From Chloroflexota bacterium (GTDB lineage Bacteria; Chloroflexota; Ktedonobacteria; Ktedonobacterales; Ktedonobacteraceae): a DNA stretch of 12,800 nt. Position numbers and translations under genes: made by a program. Positions 6,420-12,800 of this stretch are shown in pieces. Each line of letters starts with the position of its first letter. Position 1 is the first letter of the stretch. The stretch spans positions 12,065-24,864 of the forward strand of contig VBHV01000102.1 of the NCBI GenBank assembly GCA_005881995.1. Reading direction: 5' to 3'. A model generated the notes under the pieces. That model was not told where the DNA came from. It saw only the letters and a list, made by a program, of their open reading frames with translations, and searched no databases.

Positions 6420-6765
6420 TCGGGTTTCTCTCCTCTTCAGAAGTAGCTTCCAGGTAGTTTGCCAGTGCGTCAAATTGCGTTTCCCAAAACTGCCGGTATT
6501 GCTCAAGCCATGCCGCGGCCTCGCGCATCGACCTGGCGGCGAGGCGAAAACGGTGAACCCGTCCATCCTTCCTGCGTAGGATGAGATCGGCGTTTTCGAG
6601 CACACGCAAATGTTTGGAGATCGCCGGGACCGATATCGAGAAAGGCCGGGCCAGTTCCGTCCCGGAAGCTTCTCCACGCGCCAGGTGCTCTAATATGGCC
6701 CGCCGTGTGGGGTCAGAGAGCGCCAGAAAAACCGTATCGAGCCGTTGTGATGAATCGTTAACCAT
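6400..6765 (-). CDS. ArsR-family winged-helix transcriptional repressor
   Basis: 121 residues. LALSDPTRRAILEHLARGEA (14-33) is the signature start of the ArsR fold. It is followed by the helix-turn-helix SGTELARPFSISVPAISKHL (34-53), LRVLENADLI and the wing RRKDGRVHRFRL. There are no cysteines, so this is not a metal sensor of the CXC type; it belongs with the SRPBCC-associated branch. The protein should bind palindromic AT-rich operators as a dimer. It is the first gene of a two-gene operon with the overlapping AHSA1 gene. The ATG at 6765 has no Shine-Dalgarno and lies 7 nt after a perfect -10 box, so the mRNA is probably leaderless. TTAA boxes over the promoter suggest autoregulation. Confidence 0.92.
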   Translation of the reverse strand: MVNDSSQRLDTVFLALSDPTRRAILEHLARGEASGTELARPFSISVPAISKHLRVLENADLILRRKDGRVHRFRLAARSMREAAAWLEQYRQFWETQFDALANYLEATSEEERNPNDDTSI

Positions 6766-6788
6766 GAAGTTAATTATAATAAGTTAAG
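6757..6788. promoter_or_regulatory. Putative ArsR autoregulatory boxes
   Basis: AAGTTAA occurs at 6767-6773 and 6781-6787 as a direct repeat of 14-bp period flanking the -10. A third box, GTTAAC, lies at 6757-6762 inside the first codons. They share the GTTAA core with the palindrome at 5884-5901. Regulator identity is inferred from proximity. Confidence 0.45.
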
Positions 6789-6802
6789 GGGCTTGTTGTC
6801 AA
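6773..6802 (-). promoter_or_regulatory. Consensus promoter of the ArsR gene giving a leaderless mRNA
   Basis: On the minus strand TTGACA (6802-6797) and TATAAT (6778-6773) are both perfect, with an 18-bp spacer. Only seven bases (6772-6766) separate the -10 from the ATG at 6765, so the start point falls at or next to the A of the ATG. Confidence 0.85.
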
Positions 6803-6820
6803 AGACATACCACCGATTTT

Positions 6821-6904
6821 CCAGGGCGGCCGCCCGGGCCACCCGTACAATACCAAGTAGCCTGTTTTCCCCATCAACGTGTATTGTACGGGCGGCCGCC
6901 CTGG
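6821..6904. repeat. Long GC-rich inverted repeat with two NotI palindromes (REP/MITE-like)
   Basis: The right arm (6881-6904, 24 bp) runs GTATTGTAC, then GGGCGGCCGCCC, then TGG. Its complement is found in the left arm (6821-6853) interrupted by nine extra bases, GGGCCACCC. Each arm holds the 12-bp perfect palindrome GGGCGGCCGCCC. The loop is 27 bp. No flanking target-site duplication is obvious and no T-run follows. It resembles dispersed non-coding palindromic elements and sits outside genes. Confidence 0.75.
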
Positions 6905-7076
6905 CTATATTTGTATTCATCATGTGAACAACCACACAGTTTTTCTGTGAAATATGCACTGTCCATCTCGCTCCCTCCCCGTGTATAGTTGGTAGGTCAA
7001 ATGCTGTAAGCAGTCAGTTTTGTGAGGGCACGCTTGTTGACCCACAAATGAGAAAAGCTTACGCAGGGAGAAGATT

Positions 7077-8465
7077 ATGTATTCACCTCGCACCTTTCGC
7101 TATTCATTCATCCTCACAGGCCTTCTGTTTTTATTCGCATCCTGCTCAACGGGAGGCTCACTCCCCCCAACAACAACTCCTACAGACAGCAGTACGGCAC
7201 CCGCAACCAATACTCCACCCGTCACCCCCACCGTTACCACCGTCGCCGTGCCACCCACACAAACCTCCTGCCCGGCGGCAGGCACAGCAAGAGCCTGGAT
7301 AACGGCTCCTCTGGCGCTGGGCAGCCATCAGAACATCGTCTACCTCGTCAGTGAGCATCAAGGCACCGGAACCACCGGCACATTGAAACGCTACGATCTT
7401 ACAAGTGGCAATAAAACCGAGATCGTCAAGTTACCCGGTGTATACATCTCCGAAGCACAGGTGTCAGCCGACGGACAATGGCTCATCTTTGTTTCACAGG
7501 TGAACCTGCAAAGCAGGTTGCAGATGGTGCGCATGGACGGGCAGGGCCTGCAAACGCTCTTCTGCATCGCAAGTGGAAGCATCACTAATGTTCTCTTGTC
7601 TGCCAACGAGCAATCGGTCCTTTTCAATCTTTCTGCAGCGCCTCAGGGACCCGTGGGTATATACCTGCTGAATCTAAAAACCGGGATGATACAGTTAGAA
7701 GTAAAACCCAGCGATAGTGGAGCGCCCTTACACATGCAGTTTGTTGGTTCGCTCGTTACCTGGCTTGATAATACGCGAGCCTACGTGAGATTTGCGAATT
7801 TCGCCATCGCTCCTGACGATAGCCTCGGCCTTCTCGATACCAGTCGCGGCCCCAACCAGAAGATGAGCGATATCACTCCCCTCTTTCAGCAGAAGTTCAG
7901 CCCCACTTTCAATTATCCCTGCTGGGATGCTGATAGCAGCTTTGATGGCAGCTCACTCTTCATCAACCAGTGCAGTGGTATCAGCGCGCCGAACTGCAGT
8001 GGGTCATGCGTATTGGGGACACGAGAAGGACCAAGCACTATCAATACAGAGCCAGCGTCAGGCGGTTCGCCTAAGACCATCCTCACCAGTCAAACGCTGG
8101 GTATCGCGGCAGTACGGGCGATCTCAAGAGGCACGCTGTTACTGCAAGTCGAGAATTTCAGTGTTAACCACCCCATCGATCCCAGTCAGAACGGGATTTG
8201 GAGAGTCAATACGGATGGTACCAACCTGACAAGGCTCACCACCGAAGCCAAAGGCACTACGACCTCTCTCTGCCAGTTTTCGCAGAATCCCTGGTCGAAT
8301 GTCTCGCGCGATGCCACCAGGTACGCGTTTCAAACGCTCACCAGGGGGAGCTATCCCGAAACCTATACGCTGTACACGGCGTCTCTGAATGGCGGCGCGC
8401 CTCAATCGTTCGCCTCCATCGCAGATGGAACGCAGTTATCACTTGTTGGCTGGACAACCATGTAA
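7077..8465 (+). CDS. Lipoprotein with TolB/WD40-like beta-propeller
   Basis: 462 residues. Residues 1-23 form a lipoprotein signal: MYSPRTFRYSF, a hydrophobic stretch, and FASC with the modified Cys at 23. A Thr/Pro/Ser-rich linker (about 24-64) follows, then a domain with repeated beta-propeller features: NIVYLVSEHQG, RYDLTSGNKTEIVKLPG, VSADGQWLIFVSQ, RLQMVRMDGQG, SANEQSVLFNLS, LLNLKTGMIQL and, near the end, IWRVNTDGTNLTRLTTEAKG. The D-G-x-x-L-x-x-L-T and S-x-D-G-x-W-L-x-F patterns are those of TolB/PD40 repeats. It is probably anchored outside the membrane with a binding or scaffold role; no enzyme motif is seen. AGGGAG lies about 8 nt before the ATG. The receiver gene follows 107 bp downstream. 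Confidence 0.85.
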   Translation: MYSPRTFRYSFILTGLLFLFASCSTGGSLPPTTTPTDSSTAPATNTPPVTPTVTTVAVPPTQTSCPAAGTARAWITAPLALGSHQNIVYLVSEHQGTGTTGTLKRYDLTSGNKTEIVKLPGVYISEAQVSADGQWLIFVSQVNLQSRLQMVRMDGQGLQTLFCIASGSITNVLLSANEQSVLFNLSAAPQGPVGIYLLNLKTGMIQLEVKPSDSGAPLHMQFVGSLVTWLDNTRAYVRFANFAIAPDDSLGLLDTSRGPNQKMSDITPLFQQKFSPTFNYPCWDADSSFDGSSLFINQCSGISAPNCSGSCVLGTREGPSTINTEPASGGSPKTILTSQTLGIAAVRAISRGTLLLQVENFSVNHPIDPSQNGIWRVNTDGTNLTRLTTEAKGTTTSLCQFSQNPWSNVSRDATRYAFQTLTRGSYPETYTLYTASLNGGAPQSFASIADGTQLSLVGWTTM

Positions 8466-8523
8466 TATTGCTGAACCCCTATGACTTTGGTCATGTAAAC
8501 TATGCTCTTGGAGAGATACCAGG

Positions 8524-8529
8524 TATAAT
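8524..8529 (+). promoter_or_regulatory. Candidate -10 box before the receiver gene
   Basis: TATAAT is a perfect -10, but no good -35 lies 16-18 bp upstream, so an activator may be needed. A small palindrome ATGAC-TTTG-GTCAT lies at 8481-8494, about where an activator could bind. The predicted start is near 8536. Confidence 0.4.
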
Positions 8530-8560
8530 GGACGTAGGGAGTAGTGAGCATTGCACTATG

Positions 8561-8575
8561 AGGGAATGGCGCGTG
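8561..8575 (+). promoter_or_regulatory. Ribosome binding site that favours a GTG start
   Basis: AGGGA (8561-8565) lies 7 nt before the GTG at 8573, ideal spacing. The ATG at 8558 has no site at proper distance (GGGAG is 16 nt away). The GTG start also gives MKIALLEDN, the usual first strand of receiver domains. Confidence 0.6.
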
Positions 8576-8959
8576 AAGATTGCCCTACTGGAAGACAATC
8601 CATCCATCCTTGATTATCTCTCCAGAGCACTGGAAATGATGGGACATACGGTGCATAAATATCCTGACAGCGCCTCGCTCCTGGAGAGGCTGTTTGATGG
8701 TGAGAGCGTTCATACTCCTTTACCCTACGATCTCTTACTGGTTGATCTTCTCCTCCCAGGTGATATTTCGGGCTTAGAGGCCATTCACACTATTCGCAGG
8801 GCCCTCCCCAAGGAACTCCTACCCATCGTCATCATTTCAGCATGCAGCCAGAAAGAACTGGAGGAGGTGCACAGGGAACTACCCCTGGTACCTATCGTGC
8901 GCAAACCTTTCAGAATACAGGAGTTGCTACAAACCATTGATGAGGTGATGGTGTGCTAG
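8573..8959 (+). CDS. Stand-alone response-regulator receiver domain (CheY-like)
   Basis: 128 residues from the GTG at 8573; starting at ATG 8558 adds MREWR. It consists of a receiver domain only. The acidic pair is E7-D8 (ALLEDN), the phospho-acceptor D58 (LLLVDLLLPG), the switch residue S89 (VIISAC) and the conserved K111 (PIVRKPF). No output domain follows, so it must act by protein contact or in a phosphorelay. The linker between strand 2 and D58 is slightly long (GESVHTPLPYD). The gene ends 4 bp from the stop of the histidine kinase on the other strand, which makes that kinase the nearest candidate partner, though tail-to-tail genes are not co-transcribed. It may be separately transcribed from a TATAAT box about 50 bp upstream. 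Confidence 0.88.
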   Translation: MKIALLEDNPSILDYLSRALEMMGHTVHKYPDSASLLERLFDGESVHTPLPYDLLLVDLLLPGDISGLEAIHTIRRALPKELLPIVIISACSQKELEEVHRELPLVPIVRKPFRIQELLQTIDEVMVC

Positions 8960-8968
8960 CTAGCTAGC
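8955..8968. repeat. (GCTA)n palindrome at the convergent gene junction
   Basis: GCTAGCTAGCTAGC is a 14-bp perfect palindrome. It supplies the TAG stop of the receiver gene on the plus strand and of the histidine kinase on the minus strand. No T-runs flank it, so it is not a standard terminator. Confidence 0.6.
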
Positions 8969-10169
8969 GGAGTGGGAGTTCAACGGTAAAGATGGTGCCC
9001 TCGCCAGGCGTAGAATCGCACCAGATACCTCCACTATGTCGCTCTACGATATCCTTACAGATGGCCAGGCCAAGCCCCATGCCTCGCTTTGATGAAGTTT
9101 GCGCGTCAGGCGTGCGATAAAACGGTTCAAAGATCTGCTTTTGCTGGTCCACAGAGATGCCTTTTCCATAGTCCCGCACGGTAATCACAGCCTTCGTATC
9201 AATGCGCTGGAGATGCACGCACACCGGCTGCTCTTCCGCCGAATATTTCAGCGCGTTGCTCAACAGGTTGACCACAACCTGGCCCAGTCGATTACAGTCA
9301 CCTTGCAGCGTCACCGCCTCACCAGGCGTTTGCAGCTCGATGACGCGATTGGTGAGTAGACACTGGTCCTCAACCACTTCGCGACATACCTCCACCAGGT
9401 CACACTGCTGCAACTGCAGACCAACCTTGCCCGCTCGAATACTGCTGAGATCGAGCAGATCATCGACTAAACTATTCAAGCGCTGCGTCTGCTCGTCAAT
9501 TTTGTGCAGCGCCTCGCTCGTCGTGGCCTGTTCTTTTGAGAGATCCCCCTGTTTAGACATACGACGCAGCGCGATCTGCGCCTGCCCACGAATGGTGGTA
9601 ATCGGCGTCTTTAATTCGTGGGATGCCATCGAGAGAAACTGATCTTTCATGTGGTTCGCCTGCTCAAGCTGTTTATTGACTCGTTCAAGCTCATCGGCAC
9701 GCTCGTTCGCTTCTTCTTCGGCGATGAGCCCGCGCATGCGCGCCGCTTCACGCTGTGCTGTAATAAACGCGATAATACAACCAACCACCACGAACGGTAG
9801 CACCTGCACCAATCCACTTGAGGTAGTGAGATCAAACTGTTCAAGTGGAGGCAAAGCAAAATAATCGAGTGCAACCGCGCCCAGTAGCACAGAGAAAAGC
9901 GCCGGACCAACCCCCCAGAAGAGCGAAACAACCAGAACGGCGAGCACCATTGGCATACCCGGAAAGACGAAATTGTTCGTGAAGATCATCCTTGCAAGCA
10001 CCAGCAGTAGCAACCCCAGCCCAACGATGGGAATACTTGCAAGATAGCCCGCCAGAGGATGTCGCCACCTGGGTGTTTGAGCTTTGTAGAGTTTGCGTAG
10101 CTCTACCCTTTTTTGCAAGCTCATCTGCTTCAGTGGACGGCCTCGCCTGTCAGTCAGGGTCTGTCTCAT
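8964..10169 (-). CDS. Membrane sensor histidine kinase with DUF4118 domain
   Basis: 401 residues. A charged N-terminus (1-38) leads into about four closely packed helices between 39 and 137, with the KdpD-like DUF4118 pattern LVVSLFWGVGPALFSVLLGA. A coiled coil (about 138-175) and the HisKA domain follow, with phospho-acceptor H184 in SMASHELKTPITT. The HATPase domain has an N box NLLSNALKYS (301-310), a G1 box DYGKG (333-337), an F box (FEPFY) and a G2 box GMGLGLA (363-369). All catalytic motifs are intact, so it should autophosphorylate. There is no periplasmic loop, so it probably senses membrane state or a cytosolic cue. The ATG at 10169 has only a weak ribosome site. It lies downstream of the hydrolase gene with an 81-bp gap that contains its own promoter, and tail to tail with the receiver gene. 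Confidence 0.93.
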   Translation of the reverse strand: MRQTLTDRRGRPLKQMSLQKRVELRKLYKAQTPRWRHPLAGYLASIPIVGLGLLLLVLARMIFTNNFVFPGMPMVLAVLVVSLFWGVGPALFSVLLGAVALDYFALPPLEQFDLTTSSGLVQVLPFVVVGCIIAFITAQREAARMRGLIAEEEANERADELERVNKQLEQANHMKDQFLSMASHELKTPITTIRGQAQIALRRMSKQGDLSKEQATTSEALHKIDEQTQRLNSLVDDLLDLSSIRAGKVGLQLQQCDLVEVCREVVEDQCLLTNRVIELQTPGEAVTLQGDCNRLGQVVVNLLSNALKYSAEEQPVCVHLQRIDTKAVITVRDYGKGISVDQQKQIFEPFYRTPDAQTSSKRGMGLGLAICKDIVERHSGGIWCDSTPGEGTIFTVELPLR

Positions 10170-10217
10170 GCGCTTTTTTCTCTCTTAACAACGCAGATGT
10201 TCGATTGTAGTTGAGCA

Positions 10218-10247
10218 AGTATAACACGTTCGTTGAGTTGCTAGCAA
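10218..10247 (-). promoter_or_regulatory. Candidate promoter of the DUF4118 histidine kinase
   Basis: On the minus strand TTGCTA (10247-10242) and TATACT (10223-10218) are 18 bp apart. The -35 lies within the palindrome TTGCTAGCAA (10238-10247), itself inside a longer imperfect inverted repeat GAGTT...AACTC (10235-10251) that could bind a regulator. It starts only 4 bp after the stop codon of the upstream hydrolase gene. Confidence 0.55.
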
Positions 10248-10250
10248 ACT

Positions 10251-11249
10251 CTACTGTTTCTGTTCCACCACGTTGCGACGACTGTGTTCAGTCCGCATAA
10301 ATTGCCGCTGCATGGCCCCATCATGCATAGCGATCAGTGGGATCTCAGGATGCGCAAGCGCGAAGTGGTGTAACTGGATGAGCGTCTGGCGGCCGGTCGC
10401 GTCATCGCTGCTGACTGCGTTCCAGATGAGCGGATGCATGGTGGCCGGGCGCAGGTAGTTCGCCGCCACCCAGGCAGCATCGCCCAGGAGAAACAGGCGC
10501 GGCCCATTGGCGCGATTGATAAACATGCCGGTATTTCCCGCCGTATGGCCGGGCAAAGGAACCAGCACAATCGAGCCATCTCCAAACAGATCGTAACTGC
10601 TGCGATATCCTTCATAGGCTGGGCCAGCGCAGTCAAATAATTCCAGGGGATTATCGCCCATCAAGTGGCGCGTCAGTCCATGATAGGCATCCAGCAGGCC
10701 GAGGCGAGCCGCCTCGTACTCGACACGATTGACGCGCAGTGGCACGCCCGGAATATCAGGTATACCGCTGACATGATCCCAGTGCAGATGAGAAAGCAGG
10801 GCGAAATCAATTGTGCCCCGCTCCAGGCCAGGCGATTTGAGATGACTACTCAACGACTGCTCAAATACAAAGTTCGCCAGTGTCTTTCGAAAGAGGAAGG
10901 ATTGATTGGCGAGGTATGCGTGAACGTCCGCGCAGAGACCCGTATCGTACAGGAATGTAGCCTTTGGATGGCGCACCAGCACGGCGCTGTGCGCGATATC
11001 CACCGGAGCCAACAACCCACCGCGCACAGCAACCCACTGAGGCACGCTCGCAGTGCCGCAGCGCAAAAATGTAACCTCCAGATCCGGCAGATCCAACACC
11101 TCAGGGCTCTCTTGCGCGTTTGTTTCGGTGAGCTTCAGTGGTTCATCATCCCACGTATCCAACGCAAAACGCTGCGGTAAAAAACTCTTTGCCACTATCC
11201 CAACGCCCGCTGCGACACCTGCCAACGTTACCCAATTCCGAAGCTTCAT
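10251..11249 (-). CDS. Membrane-anchored metallo-beta-lactamase-fold hydrolase (lactonase-like)
   Basis: 332 residues. The N-terminus (about 5-22) is a hydrophobic anchor or uncleaved signal after MKLRNW. The metallo-beta-lactamase fold is complete: SHLHWDHVSG (153-162) with H154, H156, D158 and H159; H235 in PLPGHTAGNTG; D257 in LFLLGDAAW; and H309 in AMHDG. These residues would bind two zinc or iron ions. The overall layout resembles N-acyl-homoserine-lactone lactonases and related hydrolases, but the fold is used for many substrates and none is proven. AAGGA is 5 nt before the ATG. The gene starts 35 bp after the stop of one histidine kinase and ends 81 bp before another, all on one strand, so its product may act in or on a signalling pathway. 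The anchor is unusual for classical cytosolic lactonases. Confidence 0.9.
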   Translation of the reverse strand: MKLRNWVTLAGVAAGVGIVAKSFLPQRFALDTWDDEPLKLTETNAQESPEVLDLPDLEVTFLRCGTASVPQWVAVRGGLLAPVDIAHSAVLVRHPKATFLYDTGLCADVHAYLANQSFLFRKTLANFVFEQSLSSHLKSPGLERGTIDFALLSHLHWDHVSGIPDIPGVPLRVNRVEYEAARLGLLDAYHGLTRHLMGDNPLELFDCAGPAYEGYRSSYDLFGDGSIVLVPLPGHTAGNTGMFINRANGPRLFLLGDAAWVAANYLRPATMHPLIWNAVSSDDATGRQTLIQLHHFALAHPEIPLIAMHDGAMQRQFMRTEHSRRNVVEQKQ

Positions 11250-11284
11250 GACTATCCTTCACTCTCGTCTATTTATTTTATACA

Positions 11285-12800
11285 TTATACCTCATCTGCT
11301 AAAGGTAATGTAAACCAGAAGGTGGACCCGTCGCCTGGCGCGCTTTTCACGCCAACCTGCCCGTGATGAAGTTCAATGATGGTCCTGCAGATATGCAAAC
11401 CAAGTCCCAATCCCACGCTGGATCCATTCTGCACCTCTATCCCCGGAGACTGGTAAAAGTATTCCCAGATACGTTCCTGCTCTTGTATCGAAAGACCCGG
11501 CCCTTCGTCTCGCACCGATAGCTTCGCTACCTTCCCCTCCACCTGTATCGTAACATCCACCGGACGATCAGCCGCGGAGTACTTGAGCGCGTTGGTCAAA
11601 TAATTGGTCACTACCTGTCCAATGCGCTCCGGATCAGCCATGATCGGCACGCTTTCCCCCGATGGTAGATGCAAGCGCACCGTACGCTTCAGGAATATCC
11701 CGCGCTGATTCTGGACTGTTTCTCGCACAATCTCGGGAAGGTTGCACAGTTCAGGCTGGAAACTCAGCTTCAGCATATTGGCCGAAATACGCGAGGCATC
11801 CAGCAGATCACCTACCAGGCGATTCATAAAATTCACCTGACTATCTGTCCGTTCAAGCATTTCCTGTACGGCTTCGATTTTTCCGCTCAATTCATCGGAC
11901 GATTTTCCCCTGTCCAGTATACGTTTCAACTGCCGTTTCGATAACTGCACATTGCCTTTGATGGTCGTCAAAGGCGTTCTCAGCTCGTGGCTGGCCATAC
12001 CCAAAAATTCATCCATGCGCCGGTGAGACTTCCGCAGGGCCATCTCGTTCGCGCGCGCCTCCGCCCGATCGCGCAAAAGCCTCTCTCGCTCGATTACCAG
12101 TGCCGCCAGTTTCGCCACCGCTTTGGCCAGCGCGATCTCCTCCTGCGTATATTCGTGATCCAGGCTGCCATAATCCAGCGTCATGATGCCCGCGAGCCGA
12201 CCCGCCAGCATCATGGGTACGCATAACATGACACGTACGCCGTAGTTGTTCGGCTGATCTTTGAAAGGGGGTTGTGTCATATCCAGAATCAGCGCTTCAT
12301 CCGCGCGCAGCGCGGCAACCAGCTCTGGCATGGGGTTATCTTCCAGGCTGCTCTCCTGCGCCCGCTGCTCCTCCCACCACTGCCGCTCTTGTTCCGAGGT
12401 CAATCCAACAACGGCGACGGCCCGCACGATTTCCGTCTCCGGCTCTACAATGGTGATCCCCACGCGGCGACATCCCAGGACGCCGCAGGTCAGTGCAGCC
12501 AGGTTATGGCCTACCTTCTTTATGGCTATCAGTGGATCGGATTCTATTGCTCGCGCCGCGGCACCCTCTTCATCCTCTGCTGGCAGTCGCACCAGTTCCT
12601 CCGCCATTGCCAGCAACGCGTGCAGCGACTCGTGGGTTCGCACCTCTAACTCACGTCGTTTGGTCACATCGCGCACTACCATGACGCCGCCGACAATTTG
12701 CTCCTGCGAATCACGCACGGGCGCACCGGTCACATTGACGTGCAAATCATGCCCATCCAACGTTTGAAAGATGATATCAGGCGCATTGGCGCCTTTAAGC
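11285..12800 (-). CDS. PAS-GAF hybrid sensor histidine kinase, 5' end outside window
   Basis: The frame is open to the right edge, so about 504 C-terminal residues are seen and the N-terminus is missing. A TTG codon at 12760 lies inside a PAS domain and should not be taken as the start. The visible part begins in the last strands of a PAS domain (DGHDLHVNVTGAPVRDS, VVRDVTKRRELE). Next is a GAF domain (about residues 95-240), then HisKA with the phospho-acceptor His (codon 11987-11989) in MASHELRTPLTTIKG. The HATPase domain has an N box (NYLTNALKYS), a G1 box DEGPGLS and a G2 box SVGLGLGLH. No membrane helix is visible in this part, so it may be soluble. It is first in a same-strand row with the hydrolase and the DUF4118 kinase. 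All kinase motifs are intact. Confidence 0.93.
   Translation of the reverse strand, partial: LKGANAPDIIFQTLDGHDLHVNVTGAPVRDSQEQIVGGVMVVRDVTKRRELEVRTHESLHALLAMAEELVRLPAEDEEGAAARAIESDPLIAIKKVGHNLAALTCGVLGCRRVGITIVEPETEIVRAVAVVGLTSEQERQWWEEQRAQESSLEDNPMPELVAALRADEALILDMTQPPFKDQPNNYGVRVMLCVPMMLAGRLAGIMTLDYGSLDHEYTQEEIALAKAVAKLAALVIERERLLRDRAEARANEMALRKSHRRMDEFLGMASHELRTPLTTIKGNVQLSKRQLKRILDRGKSSDELSGKIEAVQEMLERTDSQVNFMNRLVGDLLDASRISANMLKLSFQPELCNLPEIVRETVQNQRGIFLKRTVRLHLPSGESVPIMADPERIGQVVTNYLTNALKYSAADRPVDVTIQVEGKVAKLSVRDEGPGLSIQEQERIWEYFYQSPGIEVQNGSSVGLGLGLHICRTIIELHHGQVGVKSAPGDGSTFWFTLPLADEV

Larger units (their letters stand above)
6766..7076. other. Intergenic region between the ArsR operon and the lipoprotein gene (311 bp)
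   Basis: It contains the ArsR promoter, the GC-rich inverted repeat at 6821-6904, and the leader of the lipoprotein gene. A small hairpin CACAG-TTTTT-CTGTG lies near 6936-6950. I found no clear promoter for the lipoprotein gene; TATAGT near 6984 and TTGACC near 7037 are isolated elements. Confidence 0.6.

Noticed and set aside
6420..6677. N-terminal extension of the second AHSA1 frame up to 6677
   Set aside because: The stretch overlaps the ArsR gene in another frame, its translation is Arg/Ser/Pro-rich without homology, and the ATG at 6419 has a good ribosome site exactly where the domain begins.
6821..6904. Inverted repeat as an intrinsic terminator
   Set aside because: No T-run follows either arm, and no gene ends nearby: the flanking genes are divergent.
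6774..6959. 61-codon minus-strand frame
   Set aside because: It runs through the GC-rich inverted repeat and the ArsR promoter and resembles no protein.
8198..8557. Extension of the receiver frame upstream to 8198
   Set aside because: It lies within the end of the lipoprotein gene in another frame. The receiver fold begins at about 8573.
10665..11180. 171-codon plus-strand open frame
   Set aside because: It is antisense to the metallo-beta-lactamase-fold gene, whose motifs are complete.
12758..12760. TTG as start codon of the PAS-GAF kinase
   Set aside because: The frame continues without a stop to the window edge and the upstream codons (LKGANAPDIIFQT) fit the PAS domain, so the gene is simply cut by the window.

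Overview
The window reads as chromosomal DNA from a soil-type, high-GC member of the Chloroflexota, most likely Ktedonobacterales-like. This is inferred from gene content (a DUF2079 membrane protein, a DUF4118 sensor kinase, AHSA1/SRPBCC genes next to an ArsR regulator, a Thr/Pro-rich lipoprotein propeller) and not from any marker gene. Spacing is that of an ordinary bacterial chromosome. No phage, transposase, CRISPR or plasmid gene is visible.

Layout: 1-1458 (minus) is a secreted sialidase-like Asp-box propeller protein whose C-terminus lies beyond the left edge. A divergent 328-bp regulatory region with nested inverted repeats follows. Next come two plus-strand envelope genes: a single-pass protein with a conserved His-rich external domain (1787-2446) and a large polytopic DUF2079 protein (2615-4825). 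At 5059-5382 is a compact stable-RNA unit: consensus sigma70 promoter, tRNA-Ser(GCT), tRNA-Trp(CCA) and a strong terminator that can serve both strands.

Region 5425-6802 (minus) holds an ArsR-type repressor overlapping an AHSA1/SRPBCC gene by 20 bp, then a second AHSA1/SRPBCC gene with its own promoter. Both promoters carry TTAAC-type half-sites over the core promoter or start, suggesting one small regulon run by the repressor. The repressor mRNA looks leaderless. A long GC-rich inverted repeat (6821-6904) separates this module from the next.

Region 7077-8959 (plus) holds a lipoprotein with a TolB/WD40-like propeller and a stand-alone CheY-like receiver. Facing them on the minus strand are a hybrid PAS-GAF histidine kinase (11285 to the right edge, N-terminus missing), a membrane-anchored metallo-beta-lactamase-fold hydrolase resembling lactonases (10251-11249), and a DUF4118 histidine kinase (8964-10169). 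The last kinase ends 4 bp from the receiver gene, tail to tail. The right third is therefore a signalling cluster, possibly a small-molecule hydrolase flanked by sensors.

Nothing here is a clearly new defence or mobile system. The most interesting items are the shared TTAAC operator logic with a leaderless repressor, the bulged NotI-palindrome inverted repeat, the kinase-hydrolase-kinase cluster, and the uncharacterised His-rich protein with its nested palindromic upstream region.
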